Assembly (NCBI GenBank): GCA_905234735.1
Contig: CAJOJA010000013.1
Location: 1-62,769 of the forward strand
Source of the DNA: an uncultured Bacteroidaceae bacterium
Lineage (GTDB): Bacteria > Bacteroidota > Bacteroidia > Bacteroidales > Bacteroidaceae
Length of the DNA: 62,769 nucleotides
Direction of reading: 5' to 3'
Shown: in pieces, positions 42,567-50,957 of the stretch
Position numbering within the stretch: the stretch's first letter is position 1
Layout: every line of letters begins with the position of its first letter
The notes under the pieces: model-generated
Told to the model about the DNA's origin: nothing
The model's input: the letters and a program-made list of their open reading frames with translations, nothing else
The model's database searches: none
Translations under genes and position numbers: made by a program

Positions 42567-43915
42567 ATACCGACCTCATCATCATTGGTGCCGGACCTGG
42601 CGGTTACGAGACCGCCGTGCGCGCAGCTAAGGCGGGCTTGCAGGTTGTCGTCATCGAGAAGGAGCACCTGGGCGGCACCTGCCTGAATGCCGGGTGTATT
42701 CCGACGAAATGTTTGTGCCATTCGGCAGAAGACCTCCCCCCAACCCCCTCCCAGGGAGGGGGAGAAGACCTTTCCGCCTACCTAACTGCAGCTATCGCAC
42801 GTAAGAACGAGGTGGTGGAGAAGCTGAAGGCAGGCGTGGCACAGCTGATGAAGACACCGGGCATTACGCTCGTTGAGGGCAAAGCCCGCTTCGTTGACGC
42901 ACATACAGTGGCAGTCACTCCCCTTTCGGGGGGAGATGAAGGAGGGGCCTTTACAGCCCCCAACATCATCATCGCCACAGGCAGTGTGACGAAGTTCCTG
43001 CCCATACCCGGTGCTCATGCCAAAGGCGTGGTGACCAGCACGGAACTGCTGAACCTCACTGCCCTACCCCAACGCCTCGCCATCATCGGTGGCGGCGTCA
43101 TCGGCCTGGAATTTGCCAGCATCTTCCAGAGCATGGGCTCACAGGTTACGGTCATCGAATTCTGCAAGGAGGTGCTACCGCAGTTTGACCGCGACCTGGC
43201 CAAGCGCCTGCGCACCAGCCTGAAGAAACGCGGCATCGAGTTCCACACCAGCGCTGCTGCAAAGGAGATTCACGGGGGCACCCCCCTTGTGGTTGACTTC
43301 GAGGAAAAAGGCAAACTGCAGAGCGTGGAGGCCGATGTGGTGCTGATGGCCGTAGGTCGTGCTGCCAATCTGCAGAGCCTGAACCTCAGCGACGTGGGCA
43401 TCGAAACCACGCCGCGCGGCATTGTTGTCGACGAACACATGCAGACCAACGTGCCTGGCATCTATGCCATCGGCGACGTGAACGGCCTCATCCAACTGGC
43501 CCACGCCGCTTCGGCACAAGGACGTGTGGCACTGAAGCACATCCTCTTGCCCCTTGCCCCTTGCCCCTTGCCCCTGATTATCCCCTCAGCCGTCTTCACC
43601 GTTCCCGAAGCCGCCATGGTGGGACAAACGGAGGAACAGCTCACGGAGGCTGGCATCGAGTATCAGGCCCACAAGGCCTTCTACCGTGCCAACGGCAAAG
43701 CACTGGCCATGGAGGCCGATGACGGGCTGGTGAAGATACTGACCGATGCAGAAGGACACATCCTCGGTTGCCATATCCTGGGCGCCCACGCCAGCGACCT
43801 CATCCATGAGGCTACTCTGGCCATGCGCCTCGGAGCCACCATCCAAGACCTGGCCGACACCGTACATGCCCACCCCTCGCTGAGCGAGATTCTGCTCGCT
43901 GCTGCCGAGGCATAG
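42563..43915 (+). CDS. lpdA: Dihydrolipoyl dehydrogenase (L protein) with three repeat insertions
   Basis: A 450-residue flavoprotein that reoxidises dihydrolipoyl-GcvH with NAD+. It has the FAD motif IIGAGPGGYETAV, redox-active C40 and C45 in GGTCLNAGCIPTK, the NAD motif IIGGGVIGLEFASIF, YAIGDVNG, and the C-terminal VHAHPSLSE with the catalytic His. Three patches differ from the family: DLPPTPSQGGGED (57-69) from a G/C-rich palindrome, LSGGDEGGAF near 122-131 from a similar unit, and LLPLAPCPLPLIIPS near 327-341 from TTGCCCC x4. All stay in frame and lie outside the catalytic motifs. ATG 42563 overlaps the gcvPB stop. Confidence 0.93.
   Translation: MNTDLIIIGAGPGGYETAVRAAKAGLQVVVIEKEHLGGTCLNAGCIPTKCLCHSAEDLPPTPSQGGGEDLSAYLTAAIARKNEVVEKLKAGVAQLMKTPGITLVEGKARFVDAHTVAVTPLSGGDEGGAFTAPNIIIATGSVTKFLPIPGAHAKGVVTSTELLNLTALPQRLAIIGGGVIGLEFASIFQSMGSQVTVIEFCKEVLPQFDRDLAKRLRTSLKKRGIEFHTSAAAKEIHGGTPLVVDFEEKGKLQSVEADVVLMAVGRAANLQSLNLSDVGIETTPRGIVVDEHMQTNVPGIYAIGDVNGLIQLAHAASAQGRVALKHILLPLAPCPLPLIIPSAVFTVPEAAMVGQTEEQLTEAGIEYQAHKAFYRANGKALAMEADDGLVKILTDAEGHILGCHILGAHASDLIHEATLAMRLGATIQDLADTVHAHPSLSEILLAAAEA
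42734..42765. repeat. G/C-rich palindromic unit in lpdA, first
   Basis: CTCCCCCCAACCCCCTCCCA followed by GGGAGGGGGAGA. Same family as the gcvPB units. Confidence 0.75.
42918..42948. repeat. G/C-rich palindromic unit in lpdA, second
   Basis: CTCCCCTTTCGGGGGGAGAT then GAAGGAGGGGC. Its orientation is opposite to the unit at 42734-42765. Confidence 0.65.
43547..43574. repeat. Heptamer tract TTGCCCC x4 inside lpdA
   Basis: Four exact 7-base units, the reverse complement of the addB tract at 8610-8630. Confidence 0.9.
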
Positions 43916-43937
43916 AGACAAGGCTACGATACAATCG

Positions 43938-43978
43938 AAAGCGGCTAGCATACCTCATTGGTGTGTCAGCCGCTTTAT
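43938..43978 (+). terminator. Terminator of the gcv cluster
   Basis: AAAGCGGCT (43938-43946) pairs with AGCCGCTTT (43968-43976), followed by a short AT-rich stretch. Sequence and loop resemble the terminator at 49450-49494. Confidence 0.8.
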
Positions 43979-44013
43979 TAGGCAAATTATTGTACTTTTT
44001 ATTGCAGATTTTT

Positions 44014-44043
44014 TTGCCTGTTCACTTCTTTTTCATAATTTTG
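44014..44043 (+). promoter_or_regulatory. Promoter of the leader RNA and surface-protein pair
   Basis: TTG at 44014-44016, 19 bases, then TAATTTTG at 44036-44043. Predicted transcript start near 44050, about 280 bases ahead of the first gene. Confidence 0.75.
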
Positions 44044-44046
44044 CAT

Positions 44047-44231
44047 CGTGCAAGGTGTTGCACGAAACTTTTTATTTGCTCATTTCTCGCTCGAATTGGT
44101 ACCTCGGAAGAAGATAACGAGCAAAGAAGGTCACAGATAATCTGTGTCTTTCAGCCTACTACGTATGAGGTTTGCGTTAAGCGCAGATTTCTCCATAACG
44201 TAGTAGGGGCCAGTACCAAGCCTGAGCGAGA
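44047..44231 (+). ncRNA. Candidate structured leader RNA (multi-branch)
   Basis: Right after the promoter comes a 7-bp hairpin CGTGCAA-GGTG-TTGCACG (44047-44064). Then a closing helix pairs TCTCGCTC (44085-44092) with GAGCGAGA (44224-44231), and continues as TTGGTAC (44096-44102) with GTACCAA (44213-44219). Enclosed are CTCG/CGAG (44103-44106/44118-44121), CACAGA-TAA-TCTGTG (44132-44146) and CCTACTACGT/ACGTAGTAGG (44155-44164/44198-44207) with a small inner TGCG/CGCA hairpin. That is about 40 paired positions in 147 bases around a junction. It could be a riboswitch-like or protein-binding leader for the gene at 44332, or an independent sRNA. I do not recognise it as TPP, cobalamin, SAM, 6S, tmRNA or RNase P. 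Confidence 0.45.
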
Positions 44232-44331
44232 TATGGTTGAGGTCTGCGCTTTCTCTGTACTCAGCGGTTAGTGCTACTCTGCCATATTCGAGGCAAACAT
44301 TTTAGTATTAACCTATTTAATAAATGAGCAA

Positions 44332-45432
44332 ATGAAAAAGTTATTCTTTACGATGGTTGCATTGGTCGTTGCAACCATGAGTTATGCACAGAGTTCGCAA
44401 ATCGCTACACTTAGTCACGAAGGCAGCATTTCTACTTTCTATGGAAATTCAGCGTTAAAGGAAGCTATGACCGCAGCTCATGATGGCGACATCATCACGT
44501 TGTCAAGCGGGGCATTCAATGCCATCAACATCACCAAAGCAGTGACCATTCGTGGTGCTGGTATGCAAACAGACTCTATTACCAAGACCTTCCCGTCTAT
44601 CATTCAAGGTGACTTCACGATTTCCATTCCAGATTCTGTCTCGAACACCCTCGTTCTGGAAGGTATTTACCATAGTAACATTATTTGGGTTTCAGGAACG
44701 TTGAAAAACGCCAAGTTCATCAAAAATCGTTTAGTTTCTCTCAGTTATGCCACGAGTGAGACATGTACAATGCATAACCTGTCGTTTATCCATTGCAAAA
44801 TTAGCAATGGCCTTTCGCTGCCAGCAAATAGTTCCGCATCATGCGTAAACTGTTACATCCAGTATCCCTATTCTTTGGATGCAACCTCTTCAAACTTCGA
44901 GTTTTCCAATTGCGTAATACGAATGGTGAATGAAGATAAAGAATGGACGAATGTAAAGCGTAAGGGGACTGATCTTGTAAAGTCATCTTCCTTCACAAAT
45001 TGTATCATATATAGCACATCAGTTTTTGCTGATATATATGAATATACTTCTGAATCCTATGGGAATCCTTATCTTCACAGTAGTAATGTTGCCTATTATT
45101 GTATCGGCTATGGTTTTAGTAAAGTTTCAAGATATACAAACAATATTTTTAAAGGTATCACATCTAATAACACCAATACATCTACATCTTCTCTGTTATC
45201 CCTATTCAAGTCGTGGAATGGCGGCTATGATGATTTCAATACTTTTGAGTTAACCGATGCGGCTAAGACAAAGTATTTGGGTTCAGACGGAAAGCAGGTG
45301 GGAATATATGGGGGAAGCCTGCCGTTTGACCCACTTCCCACGAATCCGCAGATTACGAAGTGTAACGTGGCTGCCAAAACCACTGCTGACGGCAAATTAA
45401 GTGTTGATATCCAGGTAAAGGCTGCAGAATAG
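44332..45432 (+). CDS. Secreted beta-helix-like protein, function unknown
   Basis: A 366-residue exported protein with signal peptide MKKLFFTMVALVVATMSYA|Q. The mature part has short repeated strands (TIRGAGM, FTISIP, NAKFIKNRL, NLSFIHCKI, FEFSNCVIR, FTNCIIY) of the kind seen in right-handed parallel beta-helix proteins, beginning with an AHDGDIITLSSGAFNAINI turn. No catalytic residues of a known lyase are apparent. Codon use is AT-richer than neighbouring housekeeping genes. It follows a roughly 280-base leader with strong predicted structure and precedes the 1259-residue dockerin protein by 24 bases, so the two are an operon. A pair of surface proteins working together is inferred. Confidence 0.7.
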   Translation: MKKLFFTMVALVVATMSYAQSSQIATLSHEGSISTFYGNSALKEAMTAAHDGDIITLSSGAFNAINITKAVTIRGAGMQTDSITKTFPSIIQGDFTISIPDSVSNTLVLEGIYHSNIIWVSGTLKNAKFIKNRLVSLSYATSETCTMHNLSFIHCKISNGLSLPANSSASCVNCYIQYPYSLDATSSNFEFSNCVIRMVNEDKEWTNVKRKGTDLVKSSSFTNCIIYSTSVFADIYEYTSESYGNPYLHSSNVAYYCIGYGFSKVSRYTNNIFKGITSNNTNTSTSSLLSLFKSWNGGYDDFNTFELTDAAKTKYLGSDGKQVGIYGGSLPFDPLPTNPQITKCNVAAKTTADGKLSVDIQVKAAE

Positions 45433-45456
45433 TAATTCCTCTAACGATTCTGAACT

Positions 45457-48400
45457 ATGAGGATATGTTTTCTCTTCTTCCTGTCGCTCTTTATGGCTGG
45501 CATGGCACGAGGGCAGACGGGATATACCTACCGATATTGGTTCGACAACGACCAGCGAACCATGCAAACAGGCGTTTCGTCTGCTGGAGAATGGCGGATT
45601 GAGGCAGATCTTGAAGCTCTTGACGAATCCTTTCATTCGATTCATATTCAGGTTATGGATGATGCAGGAGCCGAAAGCTCCACTGTCACCCGTTTCTTCC
45701 TGAAGTCAAGAAACCATAATCAATACAAGGGATTCTACTGGTTCGACAATAATAAATCGGTTTTGCCGACGACGACTGCAAGTGGTCTGTTGGACATTGA
45801 TGTATCCATGTTGTCTGACGGCTTCCATACGCTGAATTTTCAGGTTGCAGGAAATGACGGAGCCTGTTCTACCATCATGCAACGAATGTTCTATAAACTA
45901 ACTCCACCATCGGAAATAAACTACCGTTGCTGGGTGGATGATGACTATAGTACCATTTCATCTGGAACGTTGTCAAATGCTCCCTTCCTTGTGGATGTGA
46001 GCCATGTGGATGATGGCTTCCATGTGTTGCACCTTCAATTAGAAGGCAATGCTCCGATGCCGCTCATTACCAAGCCTTTCCTGAAGATTCCACAGACAGA
46101 TAATGTGGAATACCTGACTTGCCTGTTTCTTGTGGACGGACAAATCTTTCGAAAGGAAGATATTCCACCGTCTAATGGCATCATTAACTGGGAACTGGAT
46201 GTATCGAACCTGAAACAGGGCTTTCATCAGGCACAAGTGCAAGTCGTTACTCCAAGCGGAGCTGCAACGAATGTACAGAACATTTCCTTTTTCCGTACAA
46301 CCACGAATGACGAGATGGCAGACTTGCACCTTGTTTATAGCATAGATGACAGTGAATACCATACAACTACTGGAGGTATGGGAGATGGCTTGTTCCATTG
46401 TGACCTCGACATGTCGAGTTTGGACAATGGGTTGCATCGCATCAGTTATATGTTGACCAACGGGAAGGGTATCAATACTGAAATGCGGGCACAGCACTTC
46501 ATGAAGATACCATTGGGCGGTTATGGCATTCAACGGTACTCATACTGGATAAACGAGCAGGAGGAGCAAATACATAATGTAATGCTGACTCAGCGTGTAA
46601 ATCCTCTAACCCTGATGTCACTACTGCCCGTAGAGTCCCAGCCTGTCCGTTCTGCCAACTTCCAATTTGTCGTGAAAGATGGGCAACCTTTAATCTATGC
46701 ACGAAACGAAATTCATTTGAGATTCTATGATGCCGATGGCAGATACACGGAAACAGTAAAGGAGTACTATGACGAGCAGGTGAGTGCCACCGTGGAACCT
46801 GTGGGCGAGTTGAAAGCCACTCAAAAGTTCAATAAGTTGGCAGAGAACGACATCCGTTGGTACACTCTTCAGGCTGTATCTGGCGATACTGTAGCATTCA
46901 AGCTGAGTCAGCCTGCTACGGTGCAAGTGTTTGCCCCTTCTGGCAAGGAAGTATTCAGAACCTCGGAGTCAGCATCTGTGAAGTGGAGCGGTATTCATAC
47001 TTGGGAGAATGGCACATACTATCTTGCTGTACATGATGTAACGGGTGGTAAAGAGAATATGACATTGGATTATACACATATGGATAAGTACTGTGTATTG
47101 AGTCATACACCAGAAGCTGTCGGGAATCAGCCCAACACTTATTTTGTTATGAGTCTTTTTGGTAACGGCCTTGACAAACTATCTCAAGCAAGTATCACTA
47201 ACGGAAAAAATACTATTGTAGCCGATTCCATTATTATTGAGGACTTCAATAAAGCAGCTTTGCTATTTAGATTGCCCACTAATAAGTTGGAAGATGGAGC
47301 ATACAATATGAAACTTAGATTTAATGATGAAGGCCTTGAGGACGAATTGATTATTAAGGATGCTGTCAACTTATTACCTGTAGATTTCGGGGATATTGCG
47401 TTGAGTATTTCACAGCCAGGCCTGACTCAAAGTCCATATTCAATTACTGTTCATATCAAGAATAGAGGTAACGTCGGTTATACATATCTACCTCTTAATG
47501 TGGCTTTTGACAATATTACAAATATCTCCGATATTCAGTTTACGGATTTTAATGTTTGCATACCTGCAGCTGCAGATAGTTCTGGATACCAGTTCCTTAC
47601 TCTATCAGATAATTTGTTGGGAAAGAATGTAAAAGGAGGACTTATGTTCTTCTATATTCCAAGATTGGAAGCCGGCGAAGAGCGAAAACTCTCATTTCGT
47701 GTTACAACATCCGCACAGCCCCAATTTAATTTTTATGCCTGGACAGGAACGCCCATGGAACGCGACACATTGGTACAGTCGGCGATGAGAGTAAAGAAAG
47801 CAAATCAAGCTCATCAAACAGCCTCAAATATTTTGTCGTTTGGTCAAAGAGTGGGAGACGTGTCTGACTATGCTGGTCATGCCGGGTATAATAGAGTGAA
47901 TATGATAGGACAAGGGGTAAATATGATAACCAAAATTGGAGTAGCAATTGCAGCCATCCATAATGGATTGGGTAATTCTGTTCACGAAGCTCAGATTCGT
48001 GCCTATGGGCTGGAAGGTACAGACATTGCAGATGATCTTCGAAGTATGTACCCACCTGTTGCTACTCCAGCTGAGATATGGTCTGGACAACCTCTTTCAG
48101 AAGAAGAGTTTGAGCGCTTAACAGACAGCCAGCAGCAATCTGCAAGATGTAGCACTCCAGAACCGAGTAATCGGCAAATAGTTCGTACAATCCGTTCTTA
48201 TGACCCTAACGACATTTATGGATATCTTTCCGAGGCAGGAAGCAAGTTCATTCCAGACTCTGTAGAAACAATAAATTATACCATAGAATTCGAGAATGAT
48301 ACGACATTGGCGAATGCTTCCGCACACACCATCACTGTACGTGACACGTTGGATGCTCACTACTTTGATTTAGAATCGTTTGTTCCAACAGCAGTCAAAC

Positions 48401-49236
48401 TTGGCAGGCACGAAGTTGCCCTTACAGAATCTGATGTCGTAACCAAGAACGGCAAGACGAGCTTCGTTAAGACCATCGACATGCGACCCGAAATCAATGC
48501 AATCGCACAGGTGAATGGCGAGTTCAACCAGAAGAACGGCATCGCCCAATGGACGTTCCAGAGCCTCGACCCGATGACAATGGAGCCGACGGACGACCTG
48601 ATGCAGGGCATCCTGCCTGTGAACTACGATGGCACGTCGGGCATCGGAGAAGTGATGTTCGAGGTGGGCGTGAAGCAGGGCAAGGCCGACGGCACGGAGA
48701 TAAAGAACCGCGCAGGTATCGTCTTCGACTACGAAGAGGCCATCCTGACTCCCACCTGGACGAACATTGTGGATGGAACGGCACCGACGAGTCGGGTTGT
48801 GGACGGAACAGTAGTAGGTGACTCTATAACACTGCACCTGAAAGGCGAAGACAATTTGTCTGGCATCTGGCACTACGACATATATGCCCAGCAGGGAGTA
48901 AATGCTCCGTGGGTGAAGGTTGCAGAGAATGTGACGGGTACTGAATGCAAAGTAAAGTTCTTCAGCGATATAGAGTACGGTTTCTGTTCTGTGGCTACAG
49001 ATATGGCTGGTAATGTGGAGGAGAAGACTCTGATCAGCGAAATGGGTGCCGTCCAGTATATTCCGGGTGACGTGAATGATGATGGACAGGTGAGCATTGC
49101 CGACGTAACGGCACTGGTCAACATTATCTTGGGACGAAAGCCATACTATGACTCTAAAATTGCCGATGTAAACGGAGACGGTATGGTGTCCATTGCTGAC
49201 GTTACTGCACTCGTGAATATTATCCTGGGAAGATAG
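45457..49236 (+). CDS. Large secreted repeat protein with C-terminal dockerin-like pair
   Basis: A 1259-residue exported protein with signal peptide MRICFLFFLSLFMAGMARG|Q. Residues about 20-370 hold six repeats of roughly 60 residues of the form YWFD(N/D)....LDVS.L.DGFH.L..QV....G..S....R.F.K. A middle region (about 440-560) resembles a PPC/jelly-roll domain (VQVFAPSGKEVFR, WENGTYYLAVHDV). Around 900-1090 is a surface-protein domain opening SYDPNDIYGYLSE and containing VNYTIEFEN-like text and SGIGEVMFEVGV. The end carries two dockerin-type repeats (GDVNDDGQVSIADVTALVN and a second copy), with the last LGR at the stop. No catalytic motif is seen. Roughly 48.44-48.83 kb is visibly GC-richer than the flanks, suggesting a mosaic gene. 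It is downstream partner of the 44332 gene. Confidence 0.7.
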   Translation: MRICFLFFLSLFMAGMARGQTGYTYRYWFDNDQRTMQTGVSSAGEWRIEADLEALDESFHSIHIQVMDDAGAESSTVTRFFLKSRNHNQYKGFYWFDNNKSVLPTTTASGLLDIDVSMLSDGFHTLNFQVAGNDGACSTIMQRMFYKLTPPSEINYRCWVDDDYSTISSGTLSNAPFLVDVSHVDDGFHVLHLQLEGNAPMPLITKPFLKIPQTDNVEYLTCLFLVDGQIFRKEDIPPSNGIINWELDVSNLKQGFHQAQVQVVTPSGAATNVQNISFFRTTTNDEMADLHLVYSIDDSEYHTTTGGMGDGLFHCDLDMSSLDNGLHRISYMLTNGKGINTEMRAQHFMKIPLGGYGIQRYSYWINEQEEQIHNVMLTQRVNPLTLMSLLPVESQPVRSANFQFVVKDGQPLIYARNEIHLRFYDADGRYTETVKEYYDEQVSATVEPVGELKATQKFNKLAENDIRWYTLQAVSGDTVAFKLSQPATVQVFAPSGKEVFRTSESASVKWSGIHTWENGTYYLAVHDVTGGKENMTLDYTHMDKYCVLSHTPEAVGNQPNTYFVMSLFGNGLDKLSQASITNGKNTIVADSIIIEDFNKAALLFRLPTNKLEDGAYNMKLRFNDEGLEDELIIKDAVNLLPVDFGDIALSISQPGLTQSPYSITVHIKNRGNVGYTYLPLNVAFDNITNISDIQFTDFNVCIPAAADSSGYQFLTLSDNLLGKNVKGGLMFFYIPRLEAGEERKLSFRVTTSAQPQFNFYAWTGTPMERDTLVQSAMRVKKANQAHQTASNILSFGQRVGDVSDYAGHAGYNRVNMIGQGVNMITKIGVAIAAIHNGLGNSVHEAQIRAYGLEGTDIADDLRSMYPPVATPAEIWSGQPLSEEEFERLTDSQQQSARCSTPEPSNRQIVRTIRSYDPNDIYGYLSEAGSKFIPDSVETINYTIEFENDTTLANASAHTITVRDTLDAHYFDLESFVPTAVKLGRHEVALTESDVVTKNGKTSFVKTIDMRPEINAIAQVNGEFNQKNGIAQWTFQSLDPMTMEPTDDLMQGILPVNYDGTSGIGEVMFEVGVKQGKADGTEIKNRAGIVFDYEEAILTPTWTNIVDGTAPTSRVVDGTVVGDSITLHLKGEDNLSGIWHYDIYAQQGVNAPWVKVAENVTGTECKVKFFSDIEYGFCSVATDMAGNVEEKTLISEMGAVQYIPGDVNDDGQVSIADVTALVNIILGRKPYYDSKIADVNGDGMVSIADVTALVNIILGR

Positions 49237-49360
49237 AAGTAAGAGTTATATCCAGATACCCAGTAGCAAAGTTCAATGCCCGATGCTCGTGTGAGTGTCG
49301 GGCATTGATTTAGGTCTATGATATTATGATATTTGTAGCGTCGTCCCGCCGATGAGGCTC

Positions 49361-49418
49361 GTTCCATACGTGGAACTGACGAGTTCCATACGTGGAACTA
49401 ATGAGTGTCACGTATGAC
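49361..49418. repeat. Three ACGT-centred palindromic units
   Basis: GTTCCATACGTGGAAC (49361-49376), GTTCCATACGTGGAAC (49383-49398) and GTGTCACGTATGACAC (49405-49420). Centres are 22 and 20 bases apart. The third uses the TGTCAC arm seen at 23726-23782. Confidence 0.8.
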
Positions 49419-49449
49419 ACTCTCCCTGAAACTATATGACCGATACGAC

Positions 49450-49494
49450 AAAAAAACGGCTGGCATACCGATGGGGTGTGCCAGCCGCTTTTTT
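49450..49494. terminator. Bidirectional terminator
   Basis: CGGCTGGCA (49457-49465) pairs with TGCCAGCCG (49479-49487), with A-run before and T-run after. It serves the plus-strand surface operon and the minus-strand lipoprotein. Confidence 0.85.
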
Positions 49495-49512
49495 GTTATC
49501 GATTATCTTTTA

Positions 49513-49950
49513 TTACACGCCGAGATTCGACATCATCCACTCGAAGGCATCACGAACGTCTGCTCTTGAGAAGCCCTTGAACTCCTCTGTCATATCGATA
49601 GTGATGGTCTTGCCATCCTTGCTGTAACGAGCTTTCTCTTCGCCGTCAAGCTCTGCCATAAGAGCATCCCATGTCTGATTAGCTATATCCTTGCTGGAGA
49701 AGGTCATCTTTTCAACGCACTTGATGCAAACATCGTTGCTGTCGAAGGTTGCGGTGATAACGTCCATGTACCCACCATTAACACCCGTTGTCAAAGACAT
49801 CGTATTACCATTCTCGGTAATACCAACTTTGATATTGTCGATGCTACCGGAATCGATTTCAACATCGTCGTCGCTACCGCAAGAAGACATCACAGCTACA
49901 CCTGCGAACATGCACAGGCACAGGCTCATCAGATAGAAAAACTTTTTCAT
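49513..49950 (-). CDS. Small lipoprotein, function unknown
   Basis: A 145-residue lipoprotein with a lipobox ending at C24 (AVMSSC) followed by GSDDD, the acidic export signal typical of surface lipoproteins in Bacteroidetes. The mature part, rich in short beta strands (SIDNIKVGITENGNTMSLT), has no recognised domain. It lies 52 bases downstream of efp on the same strand, so it may be read with efp, though an AT-rich gap could hold its own promoter. Terminated at 49450-49494. Confidence 0.65.
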   Translation of the reverse strand: MKKFFYLMSLCLCMFAGVAVMSSCGSDDDVEIDSGSIDNIKVGITENGNTMSLTTGVNGGYMDVITATFDSNDVCIKCVEKMTFSSKDIANQTWDALMAELDGEEKARYSKDGKTITIDMTEEFKGFSRADVRDAFEWMMSNLGV

Positions 49951-50002
49951 TTCTTTGTTTTGTTTAAATTTGTTAATAATATGGTTAAAGATAATACTAT
50001 GC

Positions 50003-50569
50003 TTAGGCCTTCACACGACCCAGGTATGAGCCGTCGCGGGTGTCAACCTCGACAATTTCGCCCTCGTTGATGAACAGAGGTACGCGAACCTCGGCACCCG
50101 TCTCCACCTTGGCAGGCTTCAGGGTGTTCGTGGCGGTGTCGCCCTTCAGGCCGGGCTCTGTCCAGGTGATGGCCAGGTGAACCTTGGCGGGCAGTTCGGC
50201 GTAGAGCACGGTCTCGCTGCTGGCGTCAACCACAACCTCAACGTTCTGACCCTCCTTCATGAACTTCACGCCCGTGATCTGGTCTTCGGGGATGTTGATT
50301 TGTTCGAAGGTCTCGTTGTTCATGAAGACATAGTCCTCGCCCTCTTGGTAGAGGTACTGATAGGGACGACGCTCTACGCGCACGTCTTCCAGTTTTTCGC
50401 CGATGTTGAAGCGACGCTCGAGCACGTTGCCGCTGACTACGTCCTTCAAGGTTACGTTCATGATGGTGTTACCCTTTCCTGGCTTGCGATGCAGGAAGTC
50501 GATGCAGAAGTACAACTTGCCGTCCATGCGGATGCAAGTACCTTTTTTGATGTCTTGTGAGTTAATCAT
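50003..50569 (-). CDS. efp: Elongation factor P
   Basis: A 188-residue translation factor that rescues ribosomes stalled at polyproline. The three-domain EF-P fold is complete. The tip loop reads HRKPGKGN with K32 in the position that is modified in many bacteria; no modifying enzyme is in the window. Domain II/III signatures include [21 protein letters not shown] and a C-terminal [10 protein letters not shown]. The promoter, CAAAGTTA on the plus strand at 50619-50626, is back-to-back with that of rpmH. Confidence 0.95.
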   Translation of the reverse strand: MINSQDIKKGTCIRMDGKLYFCIDFLHRKPGKGNTIMNVTLKDVVSGNVLERRFNIGEKLEDVRVERRPYQYLYQEGEDYVFMNNETFEQINIPEDQITGVKFMKEGQNVEVVVDASSETVLYAELPAKVHLAITWTEPGLKGDTATNTLKPAKVETGAEVRVPLFINEGEIVEVDTRDGSYLGRVKA

Positions 50570-50618
50570 AAGATATTCTTTTTTACTGATTTTGGGATTA
50601 TTGTTTCAAATTCGGGAG

Positions 50619-50626
50619 CAAAGTTA
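50619..50626 (-). promoter_or_regulatory. -7 element for efp
   Basis: Minus-strand TAACTTTG, 50 bases before the efp ATG, divergent from the rpmH promoter. Confidence 0.65.
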
Positions 50627-50634
50627 CGAAAAAA

Positions 50635-50666
50635 TTTGCAAGTGTCAAAAAAAGTCCGTAATTTTG
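50635..50666 (+). promoter_or_regulatory. Promoter of rpmH
   Basis: TTTG at 50635-50638, 20 bases, then TAATTTTG at 50659-50666. Confidence 0.75.
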
Positions 50667-50699
50667 CAGGCCGAAAATAATAAAAATGATATAAAAACG

Positions 50700-50855
50700 A
50701 TGAAAAGAACATTCCAACCCCACAATCGCCGTCGCAACAACAAGCACGGTTTCCGTCAGAGAATGGCCACCGCTAACGGTCGCCGCGTATTAGCAGCCCG
50801 TCGTGCTAAGGGCCGCAAGAAGTTGACCGTTGCCGACGAGCGCCACGGCAAGTAA
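50700..50855 (+). CDS. rpmH: Ribosomal protein L34
   Basis: A 51-residue basic protein of the large ribosomal subunit. [19 protein letters not shown] is the L34 signature, followed by the arginine-rich [15 protein letters not shown]. It is placed between efp and mnmA rather than beside rnpA; the usual rnpA neighbour is not seen here. Confidence 0.95.
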   Translation: MKRTFQPHNRRRNNKHGFRQRMATANGRRVLAARRAKGRKKLTVADERHGK

Positions 50856-50883
50856 TCCTTGGGATTCCCTATCCTAGTTGAAA

Positions 50884-50911
50884 GATTGGGGATTAGAGAT
50901 TAGAATTAGGG
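50884..50911. repeat. Heptamer tract GATTAGA x4, intergenic
   Basis: GATTGGG, GATTAGA, GATTAGA, ATTAGGG in phase, between rpmH and its terminator. The unit also appears at the eroded hicA start (544-564). Confidence 0.75.
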
Positions 50912-50940
50912 TGCGCCAAAGGTTTTGGTGCACCTTTTTT
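50910..50940 (+). terminator. Terminator of rpmH
   Basis: GGTGCGCCAAA and TTTGGTGCACC form an 11-bp near-perfect stem with loop GGT, followed by a T-run. Confidence 0.85.
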
Positions 50941-50957
50941 GTTGCAGGGAAAACGTA

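Larger units (their letters stand above)
49237..49512. other. Intergenic region with palindromes and terminator
   Basis: Holds a GATGCTCG/CGAGTGTCGGGCATTG-type near-repeat around 49276-49307 (TGCCCGA...TCGGGCA, a likely terminator of the upstream gene), three ACGT-centred palindromes (49361-49418) and the bidirectional terminator at 49450-49494. No gene seen. Confidence 0.6.

Noticed and set aside
43963..44271. A 102-codon frame over the candidate leader RNA
   Set aside because: It starts inside the gcv terminator, has odd Cys/Phe composition and crosses the paired RNA helices. No family likeness.
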